DNA of 64,000 nt, taken from contig OX463832.1 in NCBI GenBank assembly GCA_949825045.1, forward strand, positions 21,694,552 to 21,758,551. The letters are read 5' to 3'. The position numbers were made by a program, and so were the translations under genes. The notes beneath the pieces are model-generated. The model ran no database searches, was not told the origin of the DNA, and worked only from the letters and a program-made list of their open reading frames with translations. Each line of letters starts with the position of its first letter. Within the stretch, counting starts at the first letter, position 1. Shown piece by piece: positions 32,064 to 43,720 of this stretch. This DNA is from Argyresthia goedartella (lineage: Eukaryota > Arthropoda > Insecta > Lepidoptera > Argyresthiidae).

Positions 32064-34160
32064 GGAATAATATTTTAGATAAACTATGGGAAATACCATA
32101 CAGTGATGATCCAAATTTGTTGTACAACTCAGTATTTAACCTTGTCAAAAATGAATATGATACGGTATTTAAATCAAAAACTATAAAAGTTAATAACAAA
32201 GCTTTGTTTAGTGATTGGGCGACAGTTGGAATTCATAGGAGCAGACGAAGATTATATGAACTCTATGAAGAGAAATCATATAACAAAAATACGGCCTTTC
32301 TAGATTATGTTCGTAGTTATTCAAAAATGTTTAAACGCGTTTGTGCCGTAGCTAAATCTAATTTCATTAAAAACAAAATTGAATCTAGTAGCAATGTAAT
32401 GAAAACGACTTGGCAAATTATAAACAGAGAGACTGGAAAGGCCAAAGCTACACATAATAACTTCAAGCTCAAGATATATAATCAATTGCTAAGTACAGAC
32501 CTAGAAGTAGCAAAAACTTTCGAAAATTTCTTTACGGACATTCCAGTTTTAACAACCAAGTCTTTAAATTCATCTCCCGCTGCTGCTGAATCTATACTTA
32601 AACAAAACTTTGAGGAATGTAAAACAGATTTTAAATTTAGGCACGTAAATAATGAAGACATTGTAAAAGCGTTTAAATCCCTGTAAATGAAAAAGACAGC
32701 TGACGCCCATGGTCTATCAGCAAAAATTATTAGTTCCATTGTAGATTGTATTGCACCTCACCTTTGTTGTATATTTAATCAATGTATAGATAATGGTGTG
32801 TTTCCTGACTTGATGAAACTAAGTAAAGTTATACCTTTATTCAAAGCTGGTAGTACATCAGACCCCACCAATTTTAGACCCATATCGATACTACCAACGC
32901 TTAGCAAAATATTCGAAAAACTCATACTTAATCAATTGCAAAGTCATTTTTATCTCAATAATTTAATTCATATTGCTCAGATTGGTTTCACAAAGGGTCG
33001 TTCAACAGCCGATGCTGGTGTTGAACTAATCGACAATATTTTTGATGCCTGGGAAGACGCAATGGATGCAATAGGTGTCTTCTGCGATCTATCCAAGGCT
33101 TTTGATTGCGTCCATCATGACACTCTTGTCAGGAAGTTACGCCATTATGGTGTAAAAGATCAGGCACTTGGCCTTCTGGAGTCATATCTAACAGATAGGG
33201 TTCAGATGGTCGATGTTAATGGGAAAAGATCACCTGGGTCTTCAATAAGTATGGGCGTACCGCAAGGTTCAATTCTTGGTCCTTTCTTGTTTTTAGTATA
33301 TATTAATGATTTACCTTACCTTGTTAAAGCAAAACATGGGTTAGTATTGTTTGCCGATGATACTTCTTTGATATTTAAAGTTAAAAGACAGCAATCAAAT
33401 TATGACGAGGTAAACAATGCTATCTCTAGTATAGTGAACTGGTTTACTGTTAACAATTTATTACTTAATGAAAAGAAAACTAAATGTGAACCCGGTAACT
33501 ACAGACATATTTATAAAAGGACAGAGATTGGACCTTGTGCAGTCGACTGTCTTTTTGGGCATTATTTTAGACGCCAAACTACAATGGGATCCTCATATAA
33601 ATAAATTGTCGAACAGACTGAGTTCGGCAGCGTTCGCAGTTAAAAAAATTAGAGCTCTTACCGACGTAGACACCGCTAGACTAGTCTACTTTAGTTACTT
33701 TCATAGTCTAATGACCTATGGTATTTTATTGTGGGGTCACGCTGCGAATGCTAATAGTATATTTATTCAGCAGAAACGGGCTGTTCGTGCAATTTATAGA
33801 TTAGGGCCTAGAGTGTCACTGAGGGAAAAGTTTAAAGAAATCAATATTCTGACATTTGTGTCTCAATATATCTATGACAATCTTGTGTATGTAAAAAGAA
33901 ATATAACTAATTTTCAGAAGTACAGTGATATACACAATTTTAATACTAGAAATAAAGACAAGTTGGTTGCTTATGTAAGCCGACTACATAAAATTAGTAA
34001 TTCTTTTAAAGGCAATTGTATACGCTATTACAATAAGGTCCCTACTGATATTAAAAACTTACCTTTAGACAAGTTTAAAATAATAATAAAACAGAAATTG
34101 TATAAAAAAGGTTACTATAGGATATCTGATTACTTAGAGGACAGATGTCCATGGGAATAG
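32064..34160 (+). pseudogene. LINE D copy 2 reverse transcriptase
   Basis: The frame resumes after the LTR insertion with the linker (LFSDWATVGIHRSRRRLYEL, WQIINRETGKAK). A stop codon at 32684-32686 lies in a position that codes for Asn-like sequence in the other copies. The next frame (32687-33490) contains the RT core: VIPLFKAG, NFRPISILPTLSKIFEKL, GFTKGRSTADAG, GVFCDLSKAFDCVHHD, GVPQGSILGPFLFLVYIND and F-A-D-D. A small deletion near 33486 shifts the frame; thumb and C-terminus follow to 34160 (DYLEDRCPWE). With one stop and one frameshift this is the best RT of family D. Confidence 0.9.
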
Positions 34161-34257
34161 ATTGTTTGAGTAACAGGCTGTTTCGATATATAATTAGCAT
34201 TCATTTTGTAATTTGACAATATTTTATTTAAAAAAGGAAACGCAAAAGATGCGACGA

Positions 34258-34291
34258 CTGTGGAGTTTCTTCGGTGAGCTCTTCTCCACAG
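34258..34291 (+). ncRNA. LINE D 3' stem-loop, copy 2
   Basis: CTGTGGAG (34258-34265) pairs perfectly with CTCCACAG (34284-34291). Copies 1 and 3 have one more G in the left arm and one more C in the right arm, so the pairing is kept despite the length difference. Confidence 0.65.
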
Positions 34292-34375
34292 ATTCCGCCA
34301 TTGTGTTAGTGAACTCACCCAAAAAAATGTAATGACGGATCTAAGTGATGTAACAACATCCTATGGAAATAAATG

Positions 34376-34428
34376 ATTTTTGATTTGATTTGATTTGATT
34401 TGATTTGATTTTGATTTGATTTTGTTTC
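34376..34428 (+). repeat. (TTTGA)n tail of LINE D copy 2
   Basis: TGATT-type pentanucleotide repeats end the element, in place of the CTTTGA tail of copy 1. TTTGTTTC follows, and TTCTGTTT precedes the insertion at 29300-29307, so these may be the target duplication. Confidence 0.75.
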
Positions 34429-34429
34429 G

Positions 34430-34957
34430 TAATTCCCCCAAAACGAACATTACTCCATTTTTAAACAGGGCAAATATTTTAAGGATGAAAGCTAGACAGG
34501 TTTTGTATTTTTCAACGCTGTTGTTTGAGGTTATAGTGAAGAGGACACCTTCTTATCTTTGTGACAAACTTACCTGGCGTATGTCCCAGAGAGTTGCTCC
34601 TTTTCTCTGAATGCCTCGACACAAGGGTGCAGCTTTCCGTGGCAGTTTTAAGTACCGTGCCACCAAGTGCTGGAATAACATCCCACCTCCCCTTCGGCTG
34701 CTTACTAGTAAGACTGGGTTTAGAAGTGCCTATTAAAAGTATTTAATACTACAGCAGAAAACTGAGGGAACGGCACGGAGCTAATCTACCTGTTACCTGT
34801 GATATTTATATTGTTTCCAATTATATTATTACTATGATTAACTCCCTACTGATTATTATTCTTTCATAATCCTAATGACATTTTCAATTTAATCTTACTT
34901 GTAACCCTGACATCAATTTTATTACAAATTGCTATATATTTAAATTTTATTTCTTAT
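34430..34957 (+). pseudogene. LINE J, 3' part: RT C-terminus and 3' UTR
   Basis: After the LINE D tail the LINE J protein resumes (NITPFLNRANILRMKARQVL, FEVIVKRTPSYLCDKLTW). After a stop and a frameshift it continues GAAFRGSFKYRATKCWNNIP, the typical end of Jockey/CR1 ORF2. A 3' UTR without tail repeats reaches about 34957, where mariner sequence begins. Confidence 0.78.
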
Positions 34958-34959
34958 AA

Positions 34960-35260
34960 TTACAACAGTTTCTGCTTACGTATGGGATTTCTTGGAATTC
35001 GCGCCTTCACAGCTTTTATCACTGCTGGAGTCCTAACAGAGCGAGGGCGACCACTTCTTGACCTGTCATCTACACTAGAGTCTTCATTGTATCGTTTTAT
35101 GGTACGATAAATGAATCTTTTGGTTATATTCAAATTTTTCAGTAAGTCGAAAATCTGAATTGGCGCGTAACCGCAACGATGCAACGCAATAAATGCGACA
35201 CAGTCTTCTTTAAGTGTCCACTCCATATTTAAAAATGAGGAAAATTCTAAAAAGTACACA
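34960..35260 (-). pseudogene. Mariner-type transposase, N-terminal fragment
   Basis: The probable start is the ATG at 35226. The 90-odd codons contain two helix-turn-helix regions: first MEWTLKEDCVAFIALHRCG...IFDLLKNLNI, then IYRTIKRYNEDSSVDD. They are followed by RSRSGRPRSVRTPAVIKAV, a pattern typical of Tc1/mariner paired-type DNA-binding domains. The catalytic DDE part is missing, because the fragment ends at 34960 against the LINE J 3' UTR. No second inverted repeat was found. It cannot transpose; it could at most have bound transposon ends. Confidence 0.85.
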
Positions 35261-35399
35261 TTTTTATTTTCATGAAAAATTCGAAATTCGAATTCAATAA
35301 ACTTTTTTGTGGCCAGCGTTCTAAATTCAACAGTTTTTATTGTGTGACAGAACTTATGACCTGACTGTGTATATAGAGTTAAGAGACAGGTATGTTTAT
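35261..35399. other. Mariner flank, no further feature
   Basis: AT-rich sequence upstream of the transposase start. It may hold the 5' terminal inverted repeat, but the mate is missing so I cannot define it. Confidence 0.35.
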
Positions 35400-35518
35400 T
35401 ATGATGTTTATTTAAAGGTATATGTAGAATAAAGAAATAAATGATGTAAGATTTATGACGTGTTTGTGTGTGAGTGTATGAATGAGTGTGAGAGGGTGTG
35501 GGAGTGCATGTGTGAGGT

Positions 35519-36831
35519 TCACTTATTCTTCCTTGATATTGTGTAATTTTTTAATAATGTCCTGACGGAATTTCGCCTAAGATGATGCAAACGGATCGAA
35601 ATTGTTAAAAAGTTTATTAAATTGATTGGTAAGGCGAACCATTGTTGAATTTTGAGCATAACTGGTATACGTGAGGGGGATAGCAAAAAGCCTTTTGGAA
35701 GTTTGACGAGTACGGCGCGATGGGACACAGAAAGATAGTTCAGAGAGAAGAGGTGAAGAATCAAGGCGGCCCGATAGAATATCATGGAGTTACATCATAT
35801 CAAGCAAAATTCTGCGATCCTCAAGACTGATGAGGTGATGCTGGTGACAAGACTCCTCGTAAGAGCGCCCAAGAGTGTGAGACCTGAAATTCAGGTACTT
35901 TATAAATTTTGATTGAATAAGCTCAATGCGTTGAATGTACGTATGTAGTTTGGAGACCATATAAATGAAGCGTATTCCAAAATGCTCCTTACGTTAGCAT
36001 AATATATCTGTTTTATACAACCCAGGTCGCTAAACGGTTTGCAGATTCTCAGAACAAAACCCAGATTTCGAAACGCACGGCCGTGATGTGCTCAATGTGT
36101 TTTTCAAATGTTAGTTTACTATCGAGAATGACACCAAGATCGCGGATAGTATTGACGCGGGCTAATGACTTGTTGTTAATGGAGTAGTCATATATAATAG
36201 GGGTGGGACTTCTAGTGAACGAGATTTGGACGCATTTACTAATATTCACAGAGATCCTATTCTTTTCATAGTACTGACTTAGGCGATTAAGATCGGCCTG
36301 TAGCTTATCACATTCGGTGGTACGGTTTACATCAAGGTAGACCTTTTTATCGTCAGCATATAGTAAAAATTTACAGTCATAAAATGCAGTATAAATATCA
36401 TAGAGATATGCGTTGTACAGTAAAGGACCTAAGTGAGAACCTTGAGGAACACCCGACGGGATATCAATAAAGTTCGAGTTATATCCACCAACAATCACAG
36501 CCTGACTTCTCTTAGAAACATAAGAAGTAATCCAATGGTGGAGGTCACCCTGAATCCCCAGATGAAATAATTTGCGCAACAGGATGATATGGTCTACGCG
36601 GTCGAAAGCCTTCTCAAAATCCGTATAGACAACATCAACCTGCTTCCGCTTGTCCATCTTATGAAGAACAAATTGTAGGAATTCCGCAAGATTACTCATG
36701 GTAGATCGGCCTTTGAGAAACCCGTGTTGCTGAGGAGGTACACCACGAGAAATAATTGGGTAAATGCAGTTGTAAACAGCCTTCTCGAATACTTTACCAA
36801 ATACATTAAGAATAGTATTTCTTCCAGGCAA
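35519..36831 (-). pseudogene. LINE K RT core and C-terminus
   Basis: After about 36831 the frame resumes at FGKVFEKAVYNCIYPII. Comparison with family D shows that the block normally reading (P)V(F)K.G...NYRPIS is lost. The core shows HGFLKGRSTMSNL, VVYTDFEKAFDRVDH, SGVPQGSHLGPLLYNAYLYD and the catalytic Y-A-D-D. Past a frameshift at about 36060 the C-terminus continues in other frames (YIQRIELIQSKFIKYL, then YAQNSTMVRLTNQFNKLF) to about 35520. Confidence 0.86.
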
Positions 36832-38357
36832 TAGGAAACGAGCCTTCTTTGAGGGATCTATTGAATAAGATGCTTAGAGAATGACACAATTGCTTCGCGC
36901 ACTTTACTATATAGTATGGTGGGATATTATCGCTACCTGCACAACCGTTAATATCAAGTGAGTTTAGTAATTTTAGTGTTATATCAGGATGGAACTGAGC
37001 AGAATTGATCACATTGCCGTCTTCACAAAACGGTGGAGCGAGTGGCAGATCAGAATACGAAGACGCTGGCTGACTAAATACTGAATGGAAAAATTTATTA
37101 AAACCCTTGCAGATGCTTGGACCATCTGAATAATGAACACCTTGGTATTCAAGGGATTGCGGATAGGCAGAGTTTTGTCTACGAGCTTTAACAAAGGACC
37201 AGAGCTGTTTGGGGTTCACTTTAATATTAGTTTGCATAGATTCAACGTAAAGTTTTAAACATGTATCCTGCATAACCTTTTGTCTCTTTCTGAGTAAGGA
37301 GAATTCTTCGTAATCGAGTGGATTTTTAAACTTTTTCCATTTTTTATGACTATTGGCTTTATCCCTGGTGATCTTGACAAGTGCCTCACTAAACCAAATC
37401 GGGTGATATGACTTCTTTTTACGAGTATCCAGGGGCACATGTTTACAAATAGTGTCGTTGATGATGGTGTAAAGCTTATGAACCGCGTCATCAACCGTTC
37501 CTTCAGAGAGGATCCCGTACCAGTCAGACTCGTTGAGCATAACATGAATGGAATCATAGTCCCCTTTGCGAAATCTGTACCTAGCACGGTTGGACTCTGA
37601 AAGTGGTGACGCTGTTAGATCATTGGCCAGAATTTCAAGCGATGGATGAGCAATATCCTCTTTGATGAGTGGTATGGGGGAGCGTAAAAGGACGAGTGCG
37701 ACATTGCTAAAGACCAGATCGAGAGTGTGTCCACTGCTGTTGGTAATGGTGTTAAACTGATGAAGTTCAAGAGCCTGAAATACGTCGATAAGATCAGTAG
37801 CTGCTTCCTGGACACATAGTAGTTCTCTACGGAGGTGTTCAACGCCGATGGGCAACCAACGCAAACAGCGCAAATTGAAATCGGCGGCGATTAAGTAGTT
37901 AGCATTGGGATGTAACGATTTGACTGAGGCGACAGATGATATTATATTATTTATATGGATATGGAGAACTGGGGTACGTCCTCTCTTTTCCGGTAGGTAT
38001 GCTGCACATATATGAAGGTCATCAGCTGTACCACGAAGAGCTTTAGCGGGTATGGTGACCCATAGACATTCCGTATTGGACGTTATCCACTCTGGACGTG
38101 AAATTGCATTTAAAGATCGACGTACGATGACCATAACTCCACCACCAACTTTTTTACCCGCGGCAACGCGGTCGCGGTCCAGTCGAAATACGTCGTATCT
38201 ATTGTCGCATAATTCCGAATCTAGTACACCATCCACAAGCCAAGTTTCAGTTATAATGATTATGTCAAAATTATTAGTCACAATACTATTATACAAATCT
38301 AATGTTTTGGTTCTCAAACCTCGGACATTTTGGTAGTAAATGCTAAAATTATTAGAT
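36806..38357 (-). pseudogene. LINE K endonuclease and RT N-terminus
   Basis: A 500-codon frame without interruption. The endonuclease shows YYQNVRGLRTK, FDIIIITETWL (catalytic Glu), VGGGVMVIVRRS, LIAADFNLRCLRW, HTLDLVFSN and DIAHPSLEI. The linker contains YHPIWFSEALVKITRDK. The RT entry has DINGCAGSDNIPPYYIVKCA and FNRSLKEGSFPIAWKK. The frame then meets a deletion. The product would nick target DNA and prime cDNA synthesis. The first methionine is at 38317, but the domain starts upstream of it, so the start is not intact. Confidence 0.88.
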
Positions 38358-38360
38358 GCG

Positions 38361-38625
38361 AATGTAGATTAGATAAAAATTTATGGAGATAATAGATGCA
38401 CTATTAATATTAGTGATATGGGCGGGGCAGAACAGAGACCCAAGACATCTTAAAGGCGTGAGGGCGGGAATTAAGTGAGTTACGTGTGTTTGTAAATGTG
38501 TATGTATATGTTGTGGAGTGGTGGATATAAGTAATTTTACGAGGTATATAGACAAAATAATGTGTGCTTTGGCGACTCGAGTACAAATCATACTATCTTT
38601 TGAAAATCCTCGGGAGTACGAATGT
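38361..38625. other. Unassigned between LINE K and LINE L
   Basis: It may be the 5' UTR or lost ORF1 region of LINE K. No coding similarity is visible. Confidence 0.35.
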
Positions 38626-38808
38626 GTAATAATAATAATAATAATAATAATCGTTTATTGCAGGCATAAAAGCCCATAGAATAAATTGTATATTATGTCA
38701 GCAATAAAATAAAATTAAAATTCAAATAAATCATTACAAAATAAAAATGTCAAAAAATTTAAAAATAAAAACACACACACGGCAGGGGAAGAAGGACGAG
38801 TGCCTAGG

Positions 38809-41154
38809 CTACCCACTAACGTGTAGCCTCACCCAGTGAGCCAGCAGCGGCGAGTGCCACCGTCCAGCCAACGTGCGAAGAATGGAGTTGGAGCTGCCGC
38901 GTACGCGCGCTAATAGCGAGGCGCTGCGTTTCCTAATGATCGCGGCAAAGCCGTCGACCCTTGCCTCCGCAAACATGCCTGAGGCGCTGCAGTACCGCGG
39001 CAGGCCCATCACCACCCTAAATGCATTCTTGTACTGAATACGTAGGGCGCTGTATGCACCCTGCGTATAGTTGACCCACAGGCTGCACGTGTAGTAAGAC
39101 TGGCAGTATGCCCTGAACAATGTTAATTTTGATTCTTTACTGCAACGAGCGAACCTGCGAGCCAGCATGTTACAGCGAACAGCCAGCGCCCTACGCTCCC
39201 TCTCAATGTCACAGACATCTTTGAGGTCATCGGTGACCCAGTGGCCCAGGTACTTGAACTTCTTAACCCTGTTCAGAGGAGAATTATTAATGTAGACTGG
39301 AGGCAGGTCAGAGTATGTTCTCGTGCCTGACTTGAAAACCATTAGCTCACTCTTTTTCGCGTTGTACCTGAGCCCATGGGCCTCCGCATAGGACTCACAA
39401 ATACGCAACAGTGCACATAGCGCACCGACCGATGGGCTCAGCAACACCATATCGTCAGCATAAGAGATGTTATTAATATTTTGTCCGTCTATATGACATC
39501 CAACTCTAGTGCTGCTGAGCTCCTCGATCAGGTCATTTACATACAAATTAAAAAGTTTAGGAGAAGTGAGCCCCCCTTGTCTCACACCACAGTCCAGTCT
39601 GTATGCACCAGAGCATGACCCCGCCCACCTGACACAATTGTTTTGGTTACTGTACCAGAATCCAAACAAACGTGTTATTTCTGGCGGTACACTCGTTTCA
39701 TTCCGCATTTTCGCCCAGAGTATGTTATAGTTGACTAAATCAAATGCTTTAGACAAGTCTAAGAAACATGAAAAAACTGGCGTATTCCTGGCGGTATAGT
39801 ACTGAACAGTCTGCTTGAGACAGAAGATAGCACTTTCCGTTGAGAGTCCGCACCGGAACCCGAACTGATGGTCATTCAATATCAAGTGCCTATCTAACTG
39901 TTTATCAAGCAAACTGTCCAGCACTTTTGCAACGACCGTTGCCAAAGAGATGGGCCTATAGTTATTTAAATCAGAGGCATCTCCAGTTTTGTTTTTGACA
40001 ATTGGAATAACCAGCGTGTACATAAGGTCATTAGGCAAGTAAGAGTGACTTATACACAGACTAAAAAACATCGTTAGTACCCTACCTACATGGAACCCAG
40101 CATGCTGCAAGTGCTCGATGCTGAGGTTGTCGTGTCCAGGGGATTTTCCTCGAACCATATTTTTAATCACTGTTTGAACCTCTTTAGCAGTGAACCTAAT
40201 ATTAAGATCCCCGGTGAGCCCCACTTCCGCAGCATCGGGCACGCGCGAGGACGCTGCTCCTAAAGGCGATTCCACTTTGATGAACACTTCCGCTATATCG
40301 GTCGGATCATGCACGCCAGCCACGCTCACAGGAAGTCTCGCCTTCGGATTTAATTTAGTAGTAGACTTCCAAAATTTTGAAAAGTTTTTGTCCCTATGGT
40401 GTTTTGCAATAATGTCCATTTTAATTTGTTGCTCGTTATTCTGACACCATTTTAATTTATTTTTAAACTGTTTTCTGGACTCACACATTTCCTGATAAAT
40501 TAGACCAAAACTGGGTTTCCCGTACAAATTCCATGTCTGAAAACAGAGACGGGCCCGCCTGTGAGCGTCTGCTACGTGTCTGTTCCAGCCAGCAATATAT
40601 TTACGCCTTTTGCCTGGTAGGTCACGATAACTGACACTAGCTCCTTCAACCAGTATACCAACAATACTTGCATACAACTTATCTAAAACATGCTTATGAT
40701 GTAAGTCTGAACAATATGAATCAGCACAGTGAATACATTCAGTCGGAAAGTCAACATTTTTCAGCTTAGAATTACAAAAATCTTGATATTTCATAATTTG
40801 ATCCGAGTCCCGAACACCCCACTTCACCTTATTATAACTAGAAAGAATGGTAGGTAATTTTGGTTTAACTAAACTAAAGTTACATTCAAGTTGTATAGGT
40901 ATGTGGTCTGACGGGTAACTATCATAAAGTATACTGGCACTGAGTAAAGTCTGACGCGCGGCACTAGTCACTATTGTATGGTCCAACCATCTTTTGCACC
41001 CGTGTGCTTCACTTACAAACGTGTACGAGTCCGTTGGCAACAGTTCCACGTCCACCGTAGACCATGACTGCTCTGTACAAAAGTCAATAAGTTCATTAAA
41101 AAGGCTCACCTGGGTGCGCATTAAAATCCCCGAGGATAAACACGGTGTCCGCAT
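38809..41154 (-). pseudogene. LINE L ORF2: EN C-terminus and full RT
   Basis: A 781-codon frame without interruption. The endonuclease end shows WLDHTIVTSAARQTL and YPSDHIPIQLECN (catalytic Asp-His). RT blocks: GKSPGHDNLSIEHLQHAG, VIPIVKNK, NNYRPISLATVVAKVLD, QFGFRCGLSTESAIF, SCFLDLSKAFDLVNYN, CGVRQGGLTSPKLFNLYVND and the catalytic S-Y-A-D-D-M. The thumb shows KYLGHWVTDDLKDVCDIERE, and the C-terminus ends LAHWVRLHVSG at 38809. RT motifs look intact; only the upstream endonuclease break prevents a full ORF2. The annotated start (Met at 41154) lies in a frame-shifted stretch. Confidence 0.92.
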
Positions 41155-41425
41155 TGTTTACCTCAATTATTACCAGAATCTCACTCAAACACGACGTAAA
41201 CACAGCAAGGTTCTCGGCCTTGTCAGTAGGCATGTACACGGAAAACACAACTATAGAACGATCTTGGATCACTATTTTGATTGCGGCGACCCGCTCACTA
41301 TCACAGGTTATAACAGATACCGAGGGAAAAAGCGACTTTTTCCACAACAACGCGACACCTCCGTATGGCCTGCCACGAAGAATGCCCGCCGAAGTGTAGC
41401 AAGGGACAATTTTCGGCTTTTCGAG
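41096..41425 (-). pseudogene. LINE L endonuclease middle part
   Basis: RGRPYGGVALLWKKSLFPSV, VVFSVYMPTD and VFILGDFNAHPGEPF are conserved APE-endonuclease blocks. The N-terminal part with the catalytic Asn/Glu is missing because the deletion at about 41425 fuses this segment to ORF1 in another frame. A frameshift at about 41100 separates it from the rest of ORF2. Confidence 0.87.
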
Positions 41426-42440
41426 CATAAACATTACAATGTTTTGTCCAAACGTATGTGTAGTTCAACTTATTGCAGATCTCCTTTAAATCCATGAACA
41501 TCTTTTTGTTGGAGGGTGTAAGATGATCATGCACGTACAGTTTATGCTCGCTTCCTTTTATTCCGATATCCGTTGTCTTTATACCTTTATACTTGATAAG
41601 GCCAGCTACAATAGCATCCTTGTGAGCGCGGTTGCGAAGTTTCGCAATGATTGCTTTTGGGCGACCAGGTTTGGCTCTCATCGGCTGTACACGGTGCACA
41701 AACTCTATGTCGTCTGTCTTCAGCTCAACTCCGGCGTAAGCTGCTATCTTGATCGTTATATCACGGGGCGATTCATTCTTCAGCTCGGGGACTCCAGAGA
41801 TCTCAAGGTTGTTCATGCGCAGCCACTGTTGGTGCGTGCCGAACTGGTACTCAAGTTCAGAGACTCTTCTCTCGGAGGCCGATAAACTATTCTCGAGTTC
41901 CGCAATTTTCTCGCTTTTTGTCTCAATTTCAGATAGCCTGGACTCAAATTGGGCAGTCAATGAAGTGACTTGATTTTGAATTTCACTTTTAATAATACTC
42001 CTAATCTCTGACTTCAGCGCTTCATTGCCCTTATGAATCAGGGCTTCAAGTCGATTTTCCAATGAAGCGATATCAAAGGTATTACCGCCAGGGGCCATAT
42101 AGTCATTGGTAGTGGTAATGGTGGGAGCAGTAAAGTGTACAGTAGGCGAGGTGTTAGGATTTGGTGCAGATGCCGCAAGTTTAGCAGTGTCGGCAACAAC
42201 GGCAGCGGTGGCGGTTGTGGCAGCAGTTCGCAGAGGGGTAGTCGAGCGTTGCTCTGCCTTGCAGCTGTCGCATTTAGCCACTTTGCGGCCGTCTTTAGGC
42301 AGTTTTTTGAATACCTCAGCTGACACATCTAAGCATAGGTGATGATAAATACGCGAACATGATTGGCAGCCCATAGTATCGAGGGCGCCTATAAATTTTC
42401 CACAAGCTTCACATTTAGATACAGTGGCTTTTGGGGGCAT
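41425..42440 (-). CDS. LINE L ORF1 protein (PHD finger, FP25K-like domain), C-terminus altered
   Basis: ATG at 42440. Residues 9-65 have eight zinc ligands (CEACG, CQSCSRIYHHLC, CDSC) in a PHD-like C4HC3 arrangement. An Ala/Thr/Pro linker and a coiled coil follow (about residues 125-205). Then comes an RNA-binding module similar to LINE ORF1p and baculovirus FP25K proteins: WLRMNNLEISGVPE, ITIKIAAYAGV, DIEFVHRVQP and KLRNRAHKDAI. The frame is intact up to about residue 338. After about 41425 it reads out-of-frame endonuclease sequence to a stop at 41301. The family packages LINE RNA in the cytoplasm. Confidence 0.85.
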
Positions 42441-42659
42441 CTTGGACGTTCTGCTATCTATATATGTTCCACCTATACTAACTTAACATTAACAATTAAA
42501 TTAATCTAATACTTACGATGTGTCTTTGTGTGTGTATGCATATATAAATGATAAACACAAACAAATATGTAACTATGTATGAAGATGCAATTGTAAGATA
42601 ATTTAGGTATTTTTTTACAGGTATTAACTATTTAACTTAAACAGAAGTATTCGATAACA

Positions 42660-42765
42660 AAAAAAAAAAAAAAACCAGTAGTGTCTTAAGTAGCCGAGAC
42701 TCGAACCCTGATCTATTGCGCACGACTCCGACGACTGCACTGTTGAGCTACGTAGAACTTGCTGA
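42660..42765 (-). mobile_element. tRNA-like SINE head or tRNA pseudogene
   Basis: On the minus strand CGTAGCTCAACAGTGCAGTC fits an A box and GGGTTCGAGTCTC a B box, followed by CGGCTACTTAAG and then a T run (complement of the A run at 42660-42675). The cloverleaf stems are poor, so it is not a working tRNA. A SINE head of a third family or a retro-tRNA is likely. Confidence 0.55.
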
Positions 42766-43245
42766 TAGCGGCGAATTCGCGGAACGTACTTGAATGACGA
42801 GCGCTGGACTGGAGAAGTGGCCGGAGCTGAAGACTGGTTTGGTTAGCTTACGTAGCTCGCAGATATGTGTCTGTCTCGACGGTCGCAGGTAGCCGCTGAC
42901 GCAGCAAGGTCGCAGATCTCGCGGAAGTGCGCACAAAGAAATAGGCCGTATGAGAATGGGAGAATGGTTATGATTGCTGTTACTTTTGTGAGACTTATAT
43001 AATATATTAGCGGGAGCAACCGGTAACACGTCTGCTCTGTATAGTTTACTCGGACGAATGACAAACATATTTTCTCACCCATCTTTAGCGTCAACAGCCT
43101 CGTGGCTAAACTGCACTTTAGCCGACTAATGTTGAAATCATTTATCGCAATGAACATTATTTCGGACATTAGCCGAGGCTCGAAATTAATCTTAAGACTA
43201 GCCGGCTAAACTTATATTTAGTTTCACACCTAGCTTTAGCCGTAA
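42766..43245. other. No gene recognised
   Basis: The repeated words TTAGCCGACTAATGT, ACATTAGCCGAGG and CTAGCCGGCTAAACT (43118-43210) form an imperfect inverted array. Otherwise nothing can be assigned. Confidence 0.4.
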
Positions 43246-43248
43246 CGC

Positions 43249-43249
<1 letters not shown>

Positions 43250-43290
<41 letters not shown>

Positions 43291-43316
43291 GTATTGTATT
43301 AAATATAAACATATAT

Positions 43317-43373
<57 letters not shown>

Positions 43374-43397
43374 TATATTTAATACAATACAATAGTA
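43250..43397. repeat. (TA)n tracts inside an inverted repeat
   Basis: TTGTATTAAATATAAACATA (43293-43312) is mirrored at about 43368-43388 around a (TA)n run, and a second (TA)n lies just upstream. The block is fully self-complementary and could extrude as a cruciform. Confidence 0.88.
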
Positions 43398-43431
43398 GTT
43401 TATGTGACTATATAGGTACTACATGATGAAG

Positions 43432-43512
43432 GGCATTAAAACTCGTGAGTGAGTTTATGAAACGAGCCGAAGGCGAGTTACTTAAATATAATGTCACTCG
43501 AGTTTTAATGCC
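43432..43512. repeat. Foldback repeat (GGCATTAAAACTCG arms)
   Basis: GGCATTAAAACTCG at 43432-43445 is mirrored at 43499-43512. An internal stem (CGAGCCGAAGGCGAG) lies between. Small non-autonomous inverted element of unknown class. Confidence 0.75.
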
Positions 43513-43720
43513 TTATTATGTTTAGTTACATACACTAGTTTATCTACAAACATATCAAGCTCTCTTTGATGTGTTCAAAAACCGCATGTTCGACCGGCAT
43601 TGTGGCATTGATCATTGCTCTGCAGTTGTTTAGCTTGTTCAGTAGTACGAACTCCGGCTAGCCTTTAGAAAGTCCACGGCCCGAAGGCCGCGGTGTTTCT
43701 AACGGCTGGGTTCCTTAGGG

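Larger units (their letters stand above)
35400..38360 (-). mobile_element. LINE K (EN and RT), decayed
   Basis: An APE-endonuclease/RT non-LTR retrotransposon of the Jockey/CR1 group. The coding region begins near 38357 (SIYYQNVRGLRTKTLDLY, ATG-less) and ends near 35520. The 3' UTR has a GT-rich stretch at 35460-35520. ORF1 is absent. Confidence 0.85.
38626..42440 (-). mobile_element. LINE L, nearly complete coding region
   Basis: ORF1 (PHD finger, coiled coil, RNA-binding domain) and ORF2 (endonuclease, RT) on the minus strand. The 3' end reads TTTATGCCTGCAATAAACG followed by an (ATT)n tail at 38626-38651. One deletion joins ORF1 to the middle of the endonuclease at about 41425, and one frameshift lies at about 41100. 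A second, smaller copy is at 19100-19850. Confidence 0.9.

Noticed and set aside
35519..35785. 88-codon minus frame in LINE K 3' region
   Set aside because: The LINE-like residues (YAQNSTMVRLTNQFNKLF) are in the neighbouring frame, so this one is a shadow.
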